Origin: Gemmatimonadota bacterium
GTDB taxonomy: Bacteria; Gemmatimonadota; Gemmatimonadetes; Gemmatimonadales; Gemmatimonadaceae
NCBI GenBank assembly: GCA_016191225.1
Contig: JACPPC010000022.1
Span: forward strand, 124,001 to 188,000
Length of the DNA stretch: 64,000 nt
Direction of reading: 5' to 3'
Shown: piece by piece, positions 8,194 through 16,518 of the stretch
How positions within the stretch are numbered: position 1 is the stretch's first letter
How the letters are laid out: every line of letters starts with the position of its first letter
Program-made: the position numbers and the translations under genes
Notes under the pieces: generated by a model
Databases searched by the model: none
Seen by the model: the letters and a program-made list of their open reading frames with translations, nothing else
What the model was told of the DNA's origin: nothing

Positions 8194-8641
8194 GCAGCCG
8201 GCGCCGAATGAGGCGCGCGAGCGCCTCGAGCTGGGCCGGATCGCGCTCCGCCAGCACGTCGACAAGCAAGCTCGCCACGGCATCGGGACCGAACGACAGG
8301 ATGCCCTCGACGACGCGCCGCGACGCATGCGCCATGAACGCGGTCTCGTTCATTCGCGCCACGTACTCGAACGCGCCGGAGGCGCGGTCGCGCCCAAGCA
8401 CGCCCTTCACGACGAGGCGATTGAGCACCGTGATCGTCGTCAGCGGCGAGATCGCATGGGCCTGGACGATCCGGTCATGGATCGCCCGGGCGGTCGCCGG
8501 ACGACCGATCGCCCAGACGGCTCGCAAGACGCGCGCCTCGAGGTCCCCGAGCACCATGCCCACGCCGTTGGCGGAGAGGCGGAGGGAATCGTGGAGCCGC
8601 GGTGCGTCGGCGGCATTCGCGGGTCGCTTCGGTTTGCTCAC
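8174..8641 (-). CDS. BlaI/CopY-family transcriptional repressor
   Basis: 155 residues from GTG 8641, chosen for GAGGGGTG just upstream; an ATG at 8743 would add a tail unlike the family. Winged-helix BlaI domain: LGDLEARVLRAVWAIGRPAT, then AISPLTTITVLNRLVVKGVL (recognition helix) and the wing FEYVARM. BlaI/MecI/CopY proteins are dimeric repressors released by proteolysis or metal. Coupling to an M56 peptidase gene and position between copper genes point to control of the two 17-bp operators at 6499 and 8797. A candidate promoter is at 8692-8719. Confidence 0.88.
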   Translation of the reverse strand: MSKPKRPANAADAPRLHDSLRLSANGVGMVLGDLEARVLRAVWAIGRPATARAIHDRIVQAHAISPLTTITVLNRLVVKGVLGRDRASGAFEYVARMNETAFMAHASRRVVEGILSFGPDAVASLLVDVLAERDPAQLEALARLIRRRLRERGEE

Positions 8642-8691
8642 GTCACCCCTCGGTGGTGATGGGACGTCCTGCCTCCCGGACAGCCTCGCGA

Positions 8692-8719
8692 AGGATAGCC
8701 TGGCCGTACCCGTTGTAAA
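8692..8719 (-). promoter_or_regulatory. Candidate promoter of the BlaI-M56 transcript
   Basis: Reading the minus strand, TTTACA (8719-8714), a 16-bp spacer and TATCCT (8697-8692) give a moderate sigma-70-like promoter. Transcription would start near 8685, about 44 nt before the GTG at 8641. Judged by eye only. Confidence 0.4.
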
Positions 8720-8796
8720 GCACGCGGATCCGCGCGGCCGCATCGCCGAGCCCGTTGACAGCGACGGTGCCTTCTGCTTGTGTTAGCGATGCCCTG

Positions 8797-8813
8797 TTTT
8801 ATGCATCGTAAAA
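8797..8813. promoter_or_regulatory. Predicted BlaI-like operator, copy 2 (divergent blaI / tolC-type region)
   Basis: TTTTAT-GCATC-GTAAAA, the same spacing and half-sites as the copC operator with one mismatch. A TTGACA lies at 8755-8760 with only a weak -10 (TTGTGT at 8778), so the operator would sit at or just after the transcription start of the plus-strand TolC gene. It could also affect the divergent repressor gene. Confidence 0.7.
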
Positions 8814-8827
8814 TCTCGTCGCGCGCC

Positions 8828-10189
8828 GTGCCCCGACCCGCGTCCGCTCGCCGGTGGCGATCATGCGCCGCCGCCGGCCTCCTCGCCGCGTCCTGCGCCC
8901 CCGCTGCTGCCCGGCAGGGGACGCGCGGCGTCGAGGCGCTGGTCGCCGACCGCACCGGCACGCGCGTGGCGTGGACTGGCCGCGACTCCGCGGAAGTCCC
9001 GCTCATTCCCCGCGGCGCGCTCTCCGGCGATTCGGCGGTGCGGCTCGCGCTGCTGCGCAGCCCGACGCTGCGCGCCTCCCTGGCCAGTGTCGGGATCGCC
9101 GCCGCCGATCTCTGGCGGGCGAGTACGCTGCCGAACCCCGTTCTCGGCGCACAGTACGGTGCTCCGGCCAGCGGCAGTGGCCCCGACTTCAGCTCCGTCG
9201 GCCTGGGCTTCTCCGTCGTTGACGCCCTGCAGGTGCCCCTTCGGCGTCGCGTCGCCGACGCCGAGCTGGCGAGTGCGGAGCGGCACGTCGCGGACGCCGT
9301 CCTGGGGCTCATGGACGAGGTGCGACGAGCGTACGTCGCGGTGCAGCACGCGCAACAGGTGCTGGAACTGCAGCGCAGCGTCGTCTCCGCCGCCGGGGCA
9401 GCCGCCGGTGCGGCCAGATCGCTGCGCGACGCCGGAAATGTGTCCTCCCTCCTGCTCGCCGGAGAGGAAGCGTTGGCGGCCCAGTCCGTCGCGGACCTGC
9501 CGGTCGCGGAACGCGAGGTCGATGTGGCGCGCGCCAGCCTGTCGCGGCTGCTCGGCGCCGGTGTCGCCGATACGGCCTGGACGGTCCCCCGGCTCCTGCG
9601 CGACCCCGACACGACGGCGTGGTCGCTCGCGTCGCTCGACTCGCTGGCCCTCGAACGGCGCCTCGATGTCGCGGCGGCCCGCGCGGCGGCGACCGCCGCC
9701 GCCGCCGCACTCGGATTGCGCGAGCGCTTTGCGCTCCTCGCCGACGGGACGATCGGCTTCTTCTCCGAGCGTGAACCCGATGGGCGCTTCATCGGCCCCA
9801 CGGCGAGCGTACCGGTGCCCGTGTTCGACCGCGGCGGCCCGGCCATCGCCCGCGCACAGGCCGTGCTGCGCGAGCGCGTGGCGCTCCACGACGCGCTCGT
9901 GGCCGAGGTGCATGCCGACGTGCGCGTGCGCCTGGCGCAGGTCCGCGCGGCCCGGCAGCGGACGCGCCACTTTCGGTCGGTGGTCCTGCCGATGCGCCGC
10001 CGCGTGATCGAGGAGGCGCAGCGTCACGTCAACGTGAACGACATCTCGGTCTTCGTGCTGCTGCAGGCGAAGCGCGAGGAGTTGGAGAGCGCGCGCGCGT
10101 ACCTCGACGCCCTGCGCGACTACTGGAACGCCCGCAGCGACCTGGAGCGCGCCACTGGTGGGGCGTTGCCCGCCGCCGTCACACCATGA
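8828..10189 (+). CDS. TolC/CzcC-type outer membrane efflux protein
   Basis: About 453 residues from GTG 8828. An ATG at 8801 lies inside the operator and would make a longer leader, so the start is uncertain. The N-terminus is a lipoprotein-like signal (GLLAASC). Two repeated OEP regions of long amphipathic helices follow, with LPNPVLGAQYG typical of metal RND outer-membrane channels (CusC/CzcC group). The family forms trimeric outer-membrane ducts for RND pumps; no RND pump or membrane fusion gene is next to it here. Its stop overlaps a possible ATG for the multicopper oxidase, but the better start is 10207. Copper export is inferred from context. Confidence 0.85.
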   Translation: MPRPASARRWRSCAAAGLLAASCAPAAARQGTRGVEALVADRTGTRVAWTGRDSAEVPLIPRGALSGDSAVRLALLRSPTLRASLASVGIAAADLWRASTLPNPVLGAQYGAPASGSGPDFSSVGLGFSVVDALQVPLRRRVADAELASAERHVADAVLGLMDEVRRAYVAVQHAQQVLELQRSVVSAAGAAAGAARSLRDAGNVSSLLLAGEEALAAQSVADLPVAEREVDVARASLSRLLGAGVADTAWTVPRLLRDPDTTAWSLASLDSLALERRLDVAAARAAATAAAAALGLRERFALLADGTIGFFSEREPDGRFIGPTASVPVPVFDRGGPAIARAQAVLRERVALHDALVAEVHADVRVRLAQVRAARQRTRHFRSVVLPMRRRVIEEAQRHVNVNDISVFVLLQAKREELESARAYLDALRDYWNARSDLERATGGALPAAVTP

Positions 10190-10206
10190 CATCCGGAGAG
10201 GTACCG

Positions 10207-11664
10207 ATGCGCGAGAAGGACGAAGACTCCGACGGCGGCCAGTTCTCGCGTCGCGAGGTCGTGCGGCGTGGTGCGGCGGTGCTGGCGGGCGGCAGGGCGG
10301 CGACCAGCGCGTTCGCGTCCGCCGTGCTGGCCAGCCCCGCTGGTGCCGAGGGTCCCCGGCGTGCCGCTCGCGAGCCGGAGGCCGACGCCGCCCAGGCCGC
10401 GGGCTCGCCCTCGCTCGCGCCGGGGCTCCCCGGCGTGGACTACACGCCCGTGATCATCCCCAACGGCCGAGCGCTCCCCTTCACGGTGGTCGAGGGCGTC
10501 AAGGTCTTCCACCTCGAGGCCACCGTTTTCGAGCATGAGTTCGCGCCCGGCCTGCGCACCACCTGCTGGGGATACAACGGCAGCACGCCCGGCCCCACGA
10601 TCGAAGCCGTCGAGGGCGACCGCGTACGGATCTACGTGACCAACTCCCTGCCCGAGCCCACCAGCGTGCATTGGCACGGTGTGCTGTTGCCCGCGGGCAT
10701 GGACGGCGTCGCCGGCCTGAACCAGGCCCCCATTCCGGTCAACGCCACGTTCAAGTACGAGTTCACGCTCCGACAGCACGGCACCTGCATGTACCATGCC
10801 CACTACGACGAGATGGTGCAGCAGGGGCTGGGGCTGATGGGCATGTTCGTGATCCATCCGCGGCGGCCCGCCCGCCGCCCCGATCGCGACTTCGTGCTCC
10901 TCTCGGCAGAGTGGCGCGTTCCGATCGGCGCCTCACGGCCCGACCCGAACGAGATGACGGACTTCAACATCCTCACCTTCAACGGCAAGTCCTTTCCCGC
11001 CACCGAGCCGCTGCAAATGCAGCTGGGCGACCGCGTGCGCATTCGCCTGGGCAACCTCAGCGCGATGAGCCACCACCCGATCCACGTGCACGGATTGCGC
11101 TGGCGCGTCGTCGCGACCGATGGCGGCGACATCGCCGAGGCGGGCCAGTGGCCGGAAACCACGGTGCTCGTCCCCGTCGGCAGCACGCGCACGGTCGAGT
11201 TCATCGCCGACAATCCGGGCGACTGGGCGATGCACTGCCACATGACCCATCACGTGATGAACCAGATGGGCCACAGCGGCCTGAATCTCATCGGCGCCGA
11301 CGCCGGGGCGATCGATGGGCTCGTGTCGGCGGTGCTTCCCGACTACATGACCATGGGCGAGAAGGGCATGGGGGGGATGACCGAGATGGGCATGAGCGGC
11401 CCGGGCGGCGCCATCTCGATGCTGGGCGGCCCCGGACCGCACGGATACATCGACATGGGCGGCATGTTCACGATCCTCAAGATCCGCGAACGACTGCCCA
11501 AGGGCGGAGACCCGGGGTGGTACGCCAACCCGCCCGGCACGGTCGCCAGCGAGGCCACCGCCGACGAATTGCGCCGCGACGGCATCGGAGCCCCCACACC
11601 GGCAACGAGCAGGCCGGCCAGGACGCCCGGCATGCCGGGCATGCGACATCCACCCACGCGGTAG
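10207..11664 (+). CDS. Tat-exported multicopper oxidase
   Basis: 485 residues from ATG 10207, chosen because GGAGAGG stands 5 nt upstream; the ATG at 10186 lacks this. The N-terminus SRREVVRRGAAVLAGG is a twin-arginine signal. All four copper motifs are visible: HWHG (~155), YHAHYDEM, HPIHVHG and AMHCHMTHH (~343). Near the C-terminus is a Met/Gly-rich segment (MGEKGMGGMTEMGMS), as seen in copper-tolerance oxidases that capture and oxidise Cu(I). It follows the TolC gene directly and is probably cotranscribed under the 8797 operator. The substrate could also be Mn(II) or phenols, but context favours copper. Confidence 0.92.
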   Translation: MREKDEDSDGGQFSRREVVRRGAAVLAGGRAATSAFASAVLASPAGAEGPRRAAREPEADAAQAAGSPSLAPGLPGVDYTPVIIPNGRALPFTVVEGVKVFHLEATVFEHEFAPGLRTTCWGYNGSTPGPTIEAVEGDRVRIYVTNSLPEPTSVHWHGVLLPAGMDGVAGLNQAPIPVNATFKYEFTLRQHGTCMYHAHYDEMVQQGLGLMGMFVIHPRRPARRPDRDFVLLSAEWRVPIGASRPDPNEMTDFNILTFNGKSFPATEPLQMQLGDRVRIRLGNLSAMSHHPIHVHGLRWRVVATDGGDIAEAGQWPETTVLVPVGSTRTVEFIADNPGDWAMHCHMTHHVMNQMGHSGLNLIGADAGAIDGLVSAVLPDYMTMGEKGMGGMTEMGMSGPGGAISMLGGPGPHGYIDMGGMFTILKIRERLPKGGDPGWYANPPGTVASEATADELRRDGIGAPTPATSRPARTPGMPGMRHPPTR

Positions 11665-11688
11665 GCCCGGCGGCGGCTAGCTTTTCGC

Positions 11689-12981
11689 ATGGCCGCCCCC
11701 CCACGCGTCCTCCTCGCCGATGCCGACCAGTTCTTCGTGGCCGTCGCGCGGCTGGTGGACCCCGAGGGCGCGGGAAGGGCGAAGCTCCTGATCGTCGGCG
11801 GCACGCCGGGGAGCCGCGGCGTCGTCTGCTCCGCCAGCTACGAGACCCGCGCCTTCGGCGTGCGCTCGGCGATGCCGCTCGCGCGCGCCCTCCGACTCTG
11901 CCCGCAGGCGACGTGCATTCCCGTGCCGCGCGGCGCCTGCTCCACCAAGAGTCGCGAGATCAAGGCCGTGCTCGAACGGTTCACGCCCGTGGTGCGCGGC
12001 GCCAGCGTGGACGAGTGGTACCTCGACATGGGGGGCACCGAGGCGCTGTACCACCACGAGCCGCTGGAGGTCACCGCGCACCGCATTCGCGACGCCGTGC
12101 TCGCCGAAACCGGGATCACGGTCTCGTTCGGCGGCGGCACCAACCGGCTGATCGCCAAGCTCGCCGTCGAGTTCGCGAAGCCGAAGCCCGGCACGGGCCG
12201 GACCGGGGTCCACATCGTCGCGCCTGGCGACGAGGCGCGCTTCATGGCCGAGCGCGTGACCCTCGCCGACATCCCCGGCATCGGCCCGCGCTTGCAGCAG
12301 GCGCTCGCCGAGCGCGAGCTGCTGCGGGTCGCCGACGTGCTGCCGCACGACCGCACGGCGCTCGAGCGCTGGTTCGGAAGGCGCACCGGCAGCTGGCTGT
12401 GGGAGCGCGTGCGCGGCATCGGCGGCCACGATGTCTCCCCCCGCGCCGCCGCCAGGAGCGTGAGCCGCGAGGACACCTTCGAGCGCGACCTCGACGCCGA
12501 TGCCGACATCGAGGCCGAACTCCGGCGCCTCGCCGCCAAGGTCGCCGCCGACCTGCGCGACGACGGCCTGATCGCCCGCACCGTGACCGTGCGGCTCAAG
12601 TACACCGACTTCTCGCGCCGGTCCATGAGCCGCACCCTGCGCGACCCGGTGGAATCCGACCGCGCGATCACCGACGTGGCCGTGATGCTCCTCGCGGCGC
12701 TCCGCCGCAAGCGAAAAGGCCCGGTACGGCTCGCCGGCGTCGCCTTGAGCGGCCTTGCCGATGCCGCCGACCGGCAGATCTCGCTGCTCGACAATCCCCG
12801 GCCCACGGCGGCGAAGCCGGCCCCCGCTGCCGAGACTCCCACGGGGACCCCCCGGCGCGCTGCGCCCCCCGTTCCCGCCCCCGAGACCGAGCGCGACCGC
12901 ACGGTGTCGCGGGTGGTCGACGCCGTGCGCAAAAAGTTCGGAAAGGATGCCCTGTCGCGGGGATCGGGGCGCAAGAGATAG
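11689..12981 (+). CDS. dinB: Y-family DNA polymerase (DinB/Pol IV-like)
   Basis: 430 residues. The palm motifs are present: LLADADQFFVAVA with the first metal-binding Asp, and RGASVDEWYLDMGG (residues ~103-117) with the catalytic Asp-Glu pair. IPGIGPRLQQAL is the helix-hairpin-helix thumb region; the C-terminal little-finger domain ends in a disordered Pro/Thr-rich tail. It does error-prone lesion bypass. A beta-clamp peptide may be QISLLDNP, near residue 365. It starts 24 bp after the oxidase, with no clear ribosome site. Whether it belongs to the copper transcript is open. Confidence 0.9.
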   Translation: MAAPPRVLLADADQFFVAVARLVDPEGAGRAKLLIVGGTPGSRGVVCSASYETRAFGVRSAMPLARALRLCPQATCIPVPRGACSTKSREIKAVLERFTPVVRGASVDEWYLDMGGTEALYHHEPLEVTAHRIRDAVLAETGITVSFGGGTNRLIAKLAVEFAKPKPGTGRTGVHIVAPGDEARFMAERVTLADIPGIGPRLQQALAERELLRVADVLPHDRTALERWFGRRTGSWLWERVRGIGGHDVSPRAAARSVSREDTFERDLDADADIEAELRRLAAKVAADLRDDGLIARTVTVRLKYTDFSRRSMSRTLRDPVESDRAITDVAVMLLAALRRKRKGPVRLAGVALSGLADAADRQISLLDNPRPTAAKPAPAAETPTGTPRRAAPPVPAPETERDRTVSRVVDAVRKKFGKDALSRGSGRKR

Positions 12982-13050
12982 TAGGGGTCGGCCGATACTG
13001 AACAGGCACCCGCCACTCCCGTGGCGGCGCTTGTCTCTCCCGCCCTCCCG

Positions 13051-16000
13051 ATGACCGTATCACCCGCCCGGCCCATCACGCCGTCCGCAGGCGCCCCCGT
13101 CAGCAGCTTTGGCGGCGACGACGCCCTGCTCGACGCGCGTGTGCAAGCCTCGGTGCGGCATGCACTTGCGCGGCGGTTCACCGACGACCAGCCCCCCGGA
13201 ATGGTGACGCAGGTCGTCTGTGCCCTGGTGGTCGTCACGGTCGCCTGGTCGCATGTGCCGATTGCGGCGATCATGGGGTGGTTTGGCGCCCTCGCCGTCG
13301 TCGTCGGGTACCGCGTCGTCGCCTGGCGACGGGCCCAGCGCGATCCGGACCCGGTGCGGGTGACGCGCGCCCTCGCCGTCGGCTCGCTGGCCTGCGACTT
13401 GGTGTGGAGCGTCGCCGCCTTCGCCGCCTGCTTCGTGCTCGACGGCGAGCACATGGGCGTCTTCATGCTGGTCGCCGCCGGCCTCGTCGCCGGCTCCACC
13501 GGGACCCTGCTCGCGCATCCGCGCAGCTTTGCCGTCTTCGTCGTGCTTTTCTTCGGCGCCCTGCTCGTCGGCATGTCGCTCACGGGCCTCGATCCGGTGC
13601 GAACCGGTCAGATGACGCTTGTGGTCATCTTTGGCCTGTCGATGGGCGCCCTCTACCGCCGATCGCACCGCCAGCTCGTGTCGTACCTCGAGGCCACGGC
13701 GCGCCTGTCGATCGCCGAGGACCGCGTGCGGCGCTTCGTGGACGACGCCAGCGACGCCCTCTGGCGGATGGACTTCGATGGGCGGTGGACCTTCGTGAAC
13801 GCCGCCTGCGAGCGGCTGTACGCGATGCCGGCCGCGGGGCTGATCGGCCGCCACTTCATCGAACGGGCCCGCGCCGACCACACCCGGCGCGACGTGTCGG
13901 TGCTCACGCGGGTCTTCGCCGGACACGAAGTGCGCGACCACGAGTCGGTGCACATCGACGCGCTCGGGCAGGAGCACCACGTCAGCATCTGCGCCCGCCT
14001 GCTGCGCGACGACGACGGCACCTTCCTCGGCGTGCAGGGCACCACCCGCGACATCTCGGAGCGCGTGGCCAAGCAGCGGGTGCTCGAGGACCTCGCGCGG
14101 CAGGGATCGCTGCTGCGCTCGCTGCTCGACAACACCGACGACCTGATCTTCCACAAGCTCCCCGACGGCACGTATTCCGGCTGCAACGCGGCGATGTCGC
14201 GGCTGCTCGGCCGCGACGAGGCCGAGATCATCGGTCGCACCAACGACGGCCTCTACCCCGCGGAGCGGGCCGCGCGCCTGGACGCCGCCACATCCGAGGC
14301 CTTCGCCACCCGCCGCGCGGTGCGGCTCGACGAGTGGGTCACCCGCGCCGACGGCACCCGGAGCCTGTACGAGGTCGTGAAGACTCCCTTCTTCAACGAG
14401 AGGGGGGACCCGATCGGCCTCGTGGGCATCGCCCGCGACGTCACCGCCCGCAAGGAGGCCGAGGACCGAATGCGCGAGCTGGCCGAGAAGGCCGACCACG
14501 CGACGCGCATGAAGAGCGCCTTCCTCGCCAACATGAGCCACGAGATCCGCACGCCGATGAACGGCGTGCTCGGCATGCTCGAGCTCATGCTTGACACCGA
14601 GCTTACGGTCGAGCAGCGCAAGCTGGCCGAGGTCTGCCAGACGTCCGCCGAGTCGCTGCTGGCGCTGCTCAACGACATCCTCGACCACTCCAAGATCGAG
14701 GCCGGGCACCTCGAGCTCGAGGAGGTGGGCTACGACCTGCAGCGCGTGCTCGCCGCGGCGATCCGGCTGATGGTCGCGCGCGCCAGCGAGGGGGACAACG
14801 AGCTGGTGCTCGACATCCGCCCCGACGTGCCGGCCAATGTGCTGGGCGACCCGGGGCGCCTGCGCCAGGTGATCACCAACCTCGTCGCCAACTCGATCAA
14901 GTTCACCAAGGCGGGCGAGGTCGTGGTCACCGTCGAGCGCGTCGGCGACGATGGGGAGCGTCCCCTGGTCAGGTTCGCGGTGCGCGACAGCGGCATCGGC
15001 ATCGCCCCCGACCAGCAGCAGTCGATCTTCGCCGAGTTCACGCAGGCCGACTCGTCGATCACGCGCAAGTACGGCGGCACCGGGCTCGGGCTCTCGATCT
15101 GCCAGCGGCTGGTGGCGCTGATGGGCGGCGAGCTCAAGGTGGAGAGCGAGCTCGGCAAGGGGAGCACCTTTCACTTCACGGTGCCGCTGGCCCTCGATGC
15201 CACCACTCCCGCCGACGGGTCGCAGCCCACGCACGCCTCGCTGCGCGGCGCCGCCGTGCTGGTGGTGGACGACAGTCCGTCGTACCGGGCCCTCCTGCGC
15301 GATTACCTCGAGGGAGCCGGGGCGCAGGTGGCCGAGGAACCGTCGGTGGACGACGCCCTGGCCCGCCTGCGCGAGGCGGCCCGCCTGGGGACCCCGTTCC
15401 ACCTCGTGTCCCTCGACCTGATGATGCCGGGACGCCCCGGCTTCGACCTCGCCCGCGAGGTGCAGGCCGACGACATGATCAAGGGCGTCCGCACGATGGT
15501 CCTCACCTCGTCGGGAATTCCCGGCGACAGCAAGGTGGCCCGCGAGTGCGGCGTGGGCGCCTACCTCACCAAGCCGGTGTCGCGGTTCGACTTCCTGTGG
15601 GCCGCCTCGGCGCTGCTGGCGCGCCGCTCGGGCCCGGTGGACATCACGCGCCCGCTGATCACGCGCCACGACGTGCGCGAGCAGCTGCAGCCGCTGCGCA
15701 TCCTCCTTGCCGACGACGTGGAGGTGAACCGCCAGGTGGCCGGCTCGATGCTCCGCAAGCGCGGTCACGCGGTCACGATGGCGGCGAACGGGCGCGAGGC
15801 GATCGACGCCGTGGCCAGGGCACCGTTCGACGTGGTGATCATGGACGTGCAGATGCCGGAGGTGGACGGCCTCGAGGCCACCCGCCGGATCCGCGCCGAT
15901 GCCCGGTTCGCCAAGCTGCCGATCATCGCCCTCACGGCGCATGCCCTTGCCGACGAGCGCGAGCGCTGCCTGGCCGCGGGGATGAACGCCTTCCTCTCCA

Positions 16001-16518
16001 AGCCGTTCAAGGCCCACGAGCTCTTCGCCAGCGTCGAGGGATGGCACGACCTCGCCGCCGCGGTGCCGATGGCCGTGGCCGTCGCCTCGCTCACCGCCGG
16101 AACGCGCCGCGCCAGCGTGAGCGGGGCCCACGCTGCCGTCGTCGCCGCCGCCAGGGCGCCGGTCGCACCGCCGGTGGACCTGGCCGGCTTTCGCGAGGCG
16201 ATGCGCGAGGCTGGCGTCGAGTCGATCGTCGACGCGACGGTGGCCGTCTACCTGCGCGAGGCGCCGACCCGTGTCGCGAAGCTGCTGGCCGGCCTCGACG
16301 CCGGCGACCTCAAGGAGGCCGGCTCGAATGCCCATGCCCTCAAGGGCTCCTCGGGGAGCCTGCACGCCACGCGCCTGGCCGGGATCCTCGCCGAGCTCGA
16401 GCAGGCCTGCCACGCGGGCGACCTCGCGGTGGCCCGGGCGCTGCGCGAGAAGCTCGAGCCCGAGTGGTCCCGCACGCTGACCTACCTGCAAGCCGCCCTC
16501 ACCGAGAAGGCCGCATGA
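13051..16518 (+). CDS. Hybrid sensor histidine kinase: TM-PAS-PAS-HisKA-HATPase-REC-REC-Hpt
   Basis: 1155 residues from ATG 13051 (a GTG at 13021 is also possible; neither has a clear ribosome site). Residues ~50-210 hold about six membrane helices (MASE-like sensor region). PAS domains lie at ~222-340 and ~345-470. The phospho-accepting His is in [11 protein letters not shown] (His497). The ATP-binding domain shows [16 protein letters not shown] and GGTGLGLS. Receiver 1 has Asp789 (SLDLMMPG), receiver 2 Asp932 ([11 protein letters not shown]), and the Hpt domain His1095 ([10 protein letters not shown]). This is a BarA-like full phosphorelay in one chain. Its stop overlaps by 4 nt the next gene, which ends in a receiver, so that receiver is a likely phosphate acceptor. 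Confidence 0.95.
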   Translation: MTVSPARPITPSAGAPVSSFGGDDALLDARVQASVRHALARRFTDDQPPGMVTQVVCALVVVTVAWSHVPIAAIMGWFGALAVVVGYRVVAWRRAQRDPDPVRVTRALAVGSLACDLVWSVAAFAACFVLDGEHMGVFMLVAAGLVAGSTGTLLAHPRSFAVFVVLFFGALLVGMSLTGLDPVRTGQMTLVVIFGLSMGALYRRSHRQLVSYLEATARLSIAEDRVRRFVDDASDALWRMDFDGRWTFVNAACERLYAMPAAGLIGRHFIERARADHTRRDVSVLTRVFAGHEVRDHESVHIDALGQEHHVSICARLLRDDDGTFLGVQGTTRDISERVAKQRVLEDLARQGSLLRSLLDNTDDLIFHKLPDGTYSGCNAAMSRLLGRDEAEIIGRTNDGLYPAERAARLDAATSEAFATRRAVRLDEWVTRADGTRSLYEVVKTPFFNERGDPIGLVGIARDVTARKEAEDRMRELAEKADHATRMKSAFLANMSHEIRTPMNGVLGMLELMLDTELTVEQRKLAEVCQTSAESLLALLNDILDHSKIEAGHLELEEVGYDLQRVLAAAIRLMVARASEGDNELVLDIRPDVPANVLGDPGRLRQVITNLVANSIKFTKAGEVVVTVERVGDDGERPLVRFAVRDSGIGIAPDQQQSIFAEFTQADSSITRKYGGTGLGLSICQRLVALMGGELKVESELGKGSTFHFTVPLALDATTPADGSQPTHASLRGAAVLVVDDSPSYRALLRDYLEGAGAQVAEEPSVDDALARLREAARLGTPFHLVSLDLMMPGRPGFDLAREVQADDMIKGVRTMVLTSSGIPGDSKVARECGVGAYLTKPVSRFDFLWAASALLARRSGPVDITRPLITRHDVREQLQPLRILLADDVEVNRQVAGSMLRKRGHAVTMAANGREAIDAVARAPFDVVIMDVQMPEVDGLEATRRIRADARFAKLPIIALTAHALADERERCLAAGMNAFLSKPFKAHELFASVEGWHDLAAAVPMAVAVASLTAGTRRASVSGAHAAVVAAARAPVAPPVDLAGFREAMREAGVESIVDATVAVYLREAPTRVAKLLAGLDAGDLKEAGSNAHALKGSSGSLHATRLAGILAELEQACHAGDLAVARALREKLEPEWSRTLTYLQAALTEKAA

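Noticed and set aside
13060..16491. A 1143-residue open frame on the minus strand across the hybrid kinase
   Set aside because: Composition is His/Arg/Gly-rich shadow sequence with no domain; the plus strand carries clear kinase motifs. High GC makes long antisense frames common.
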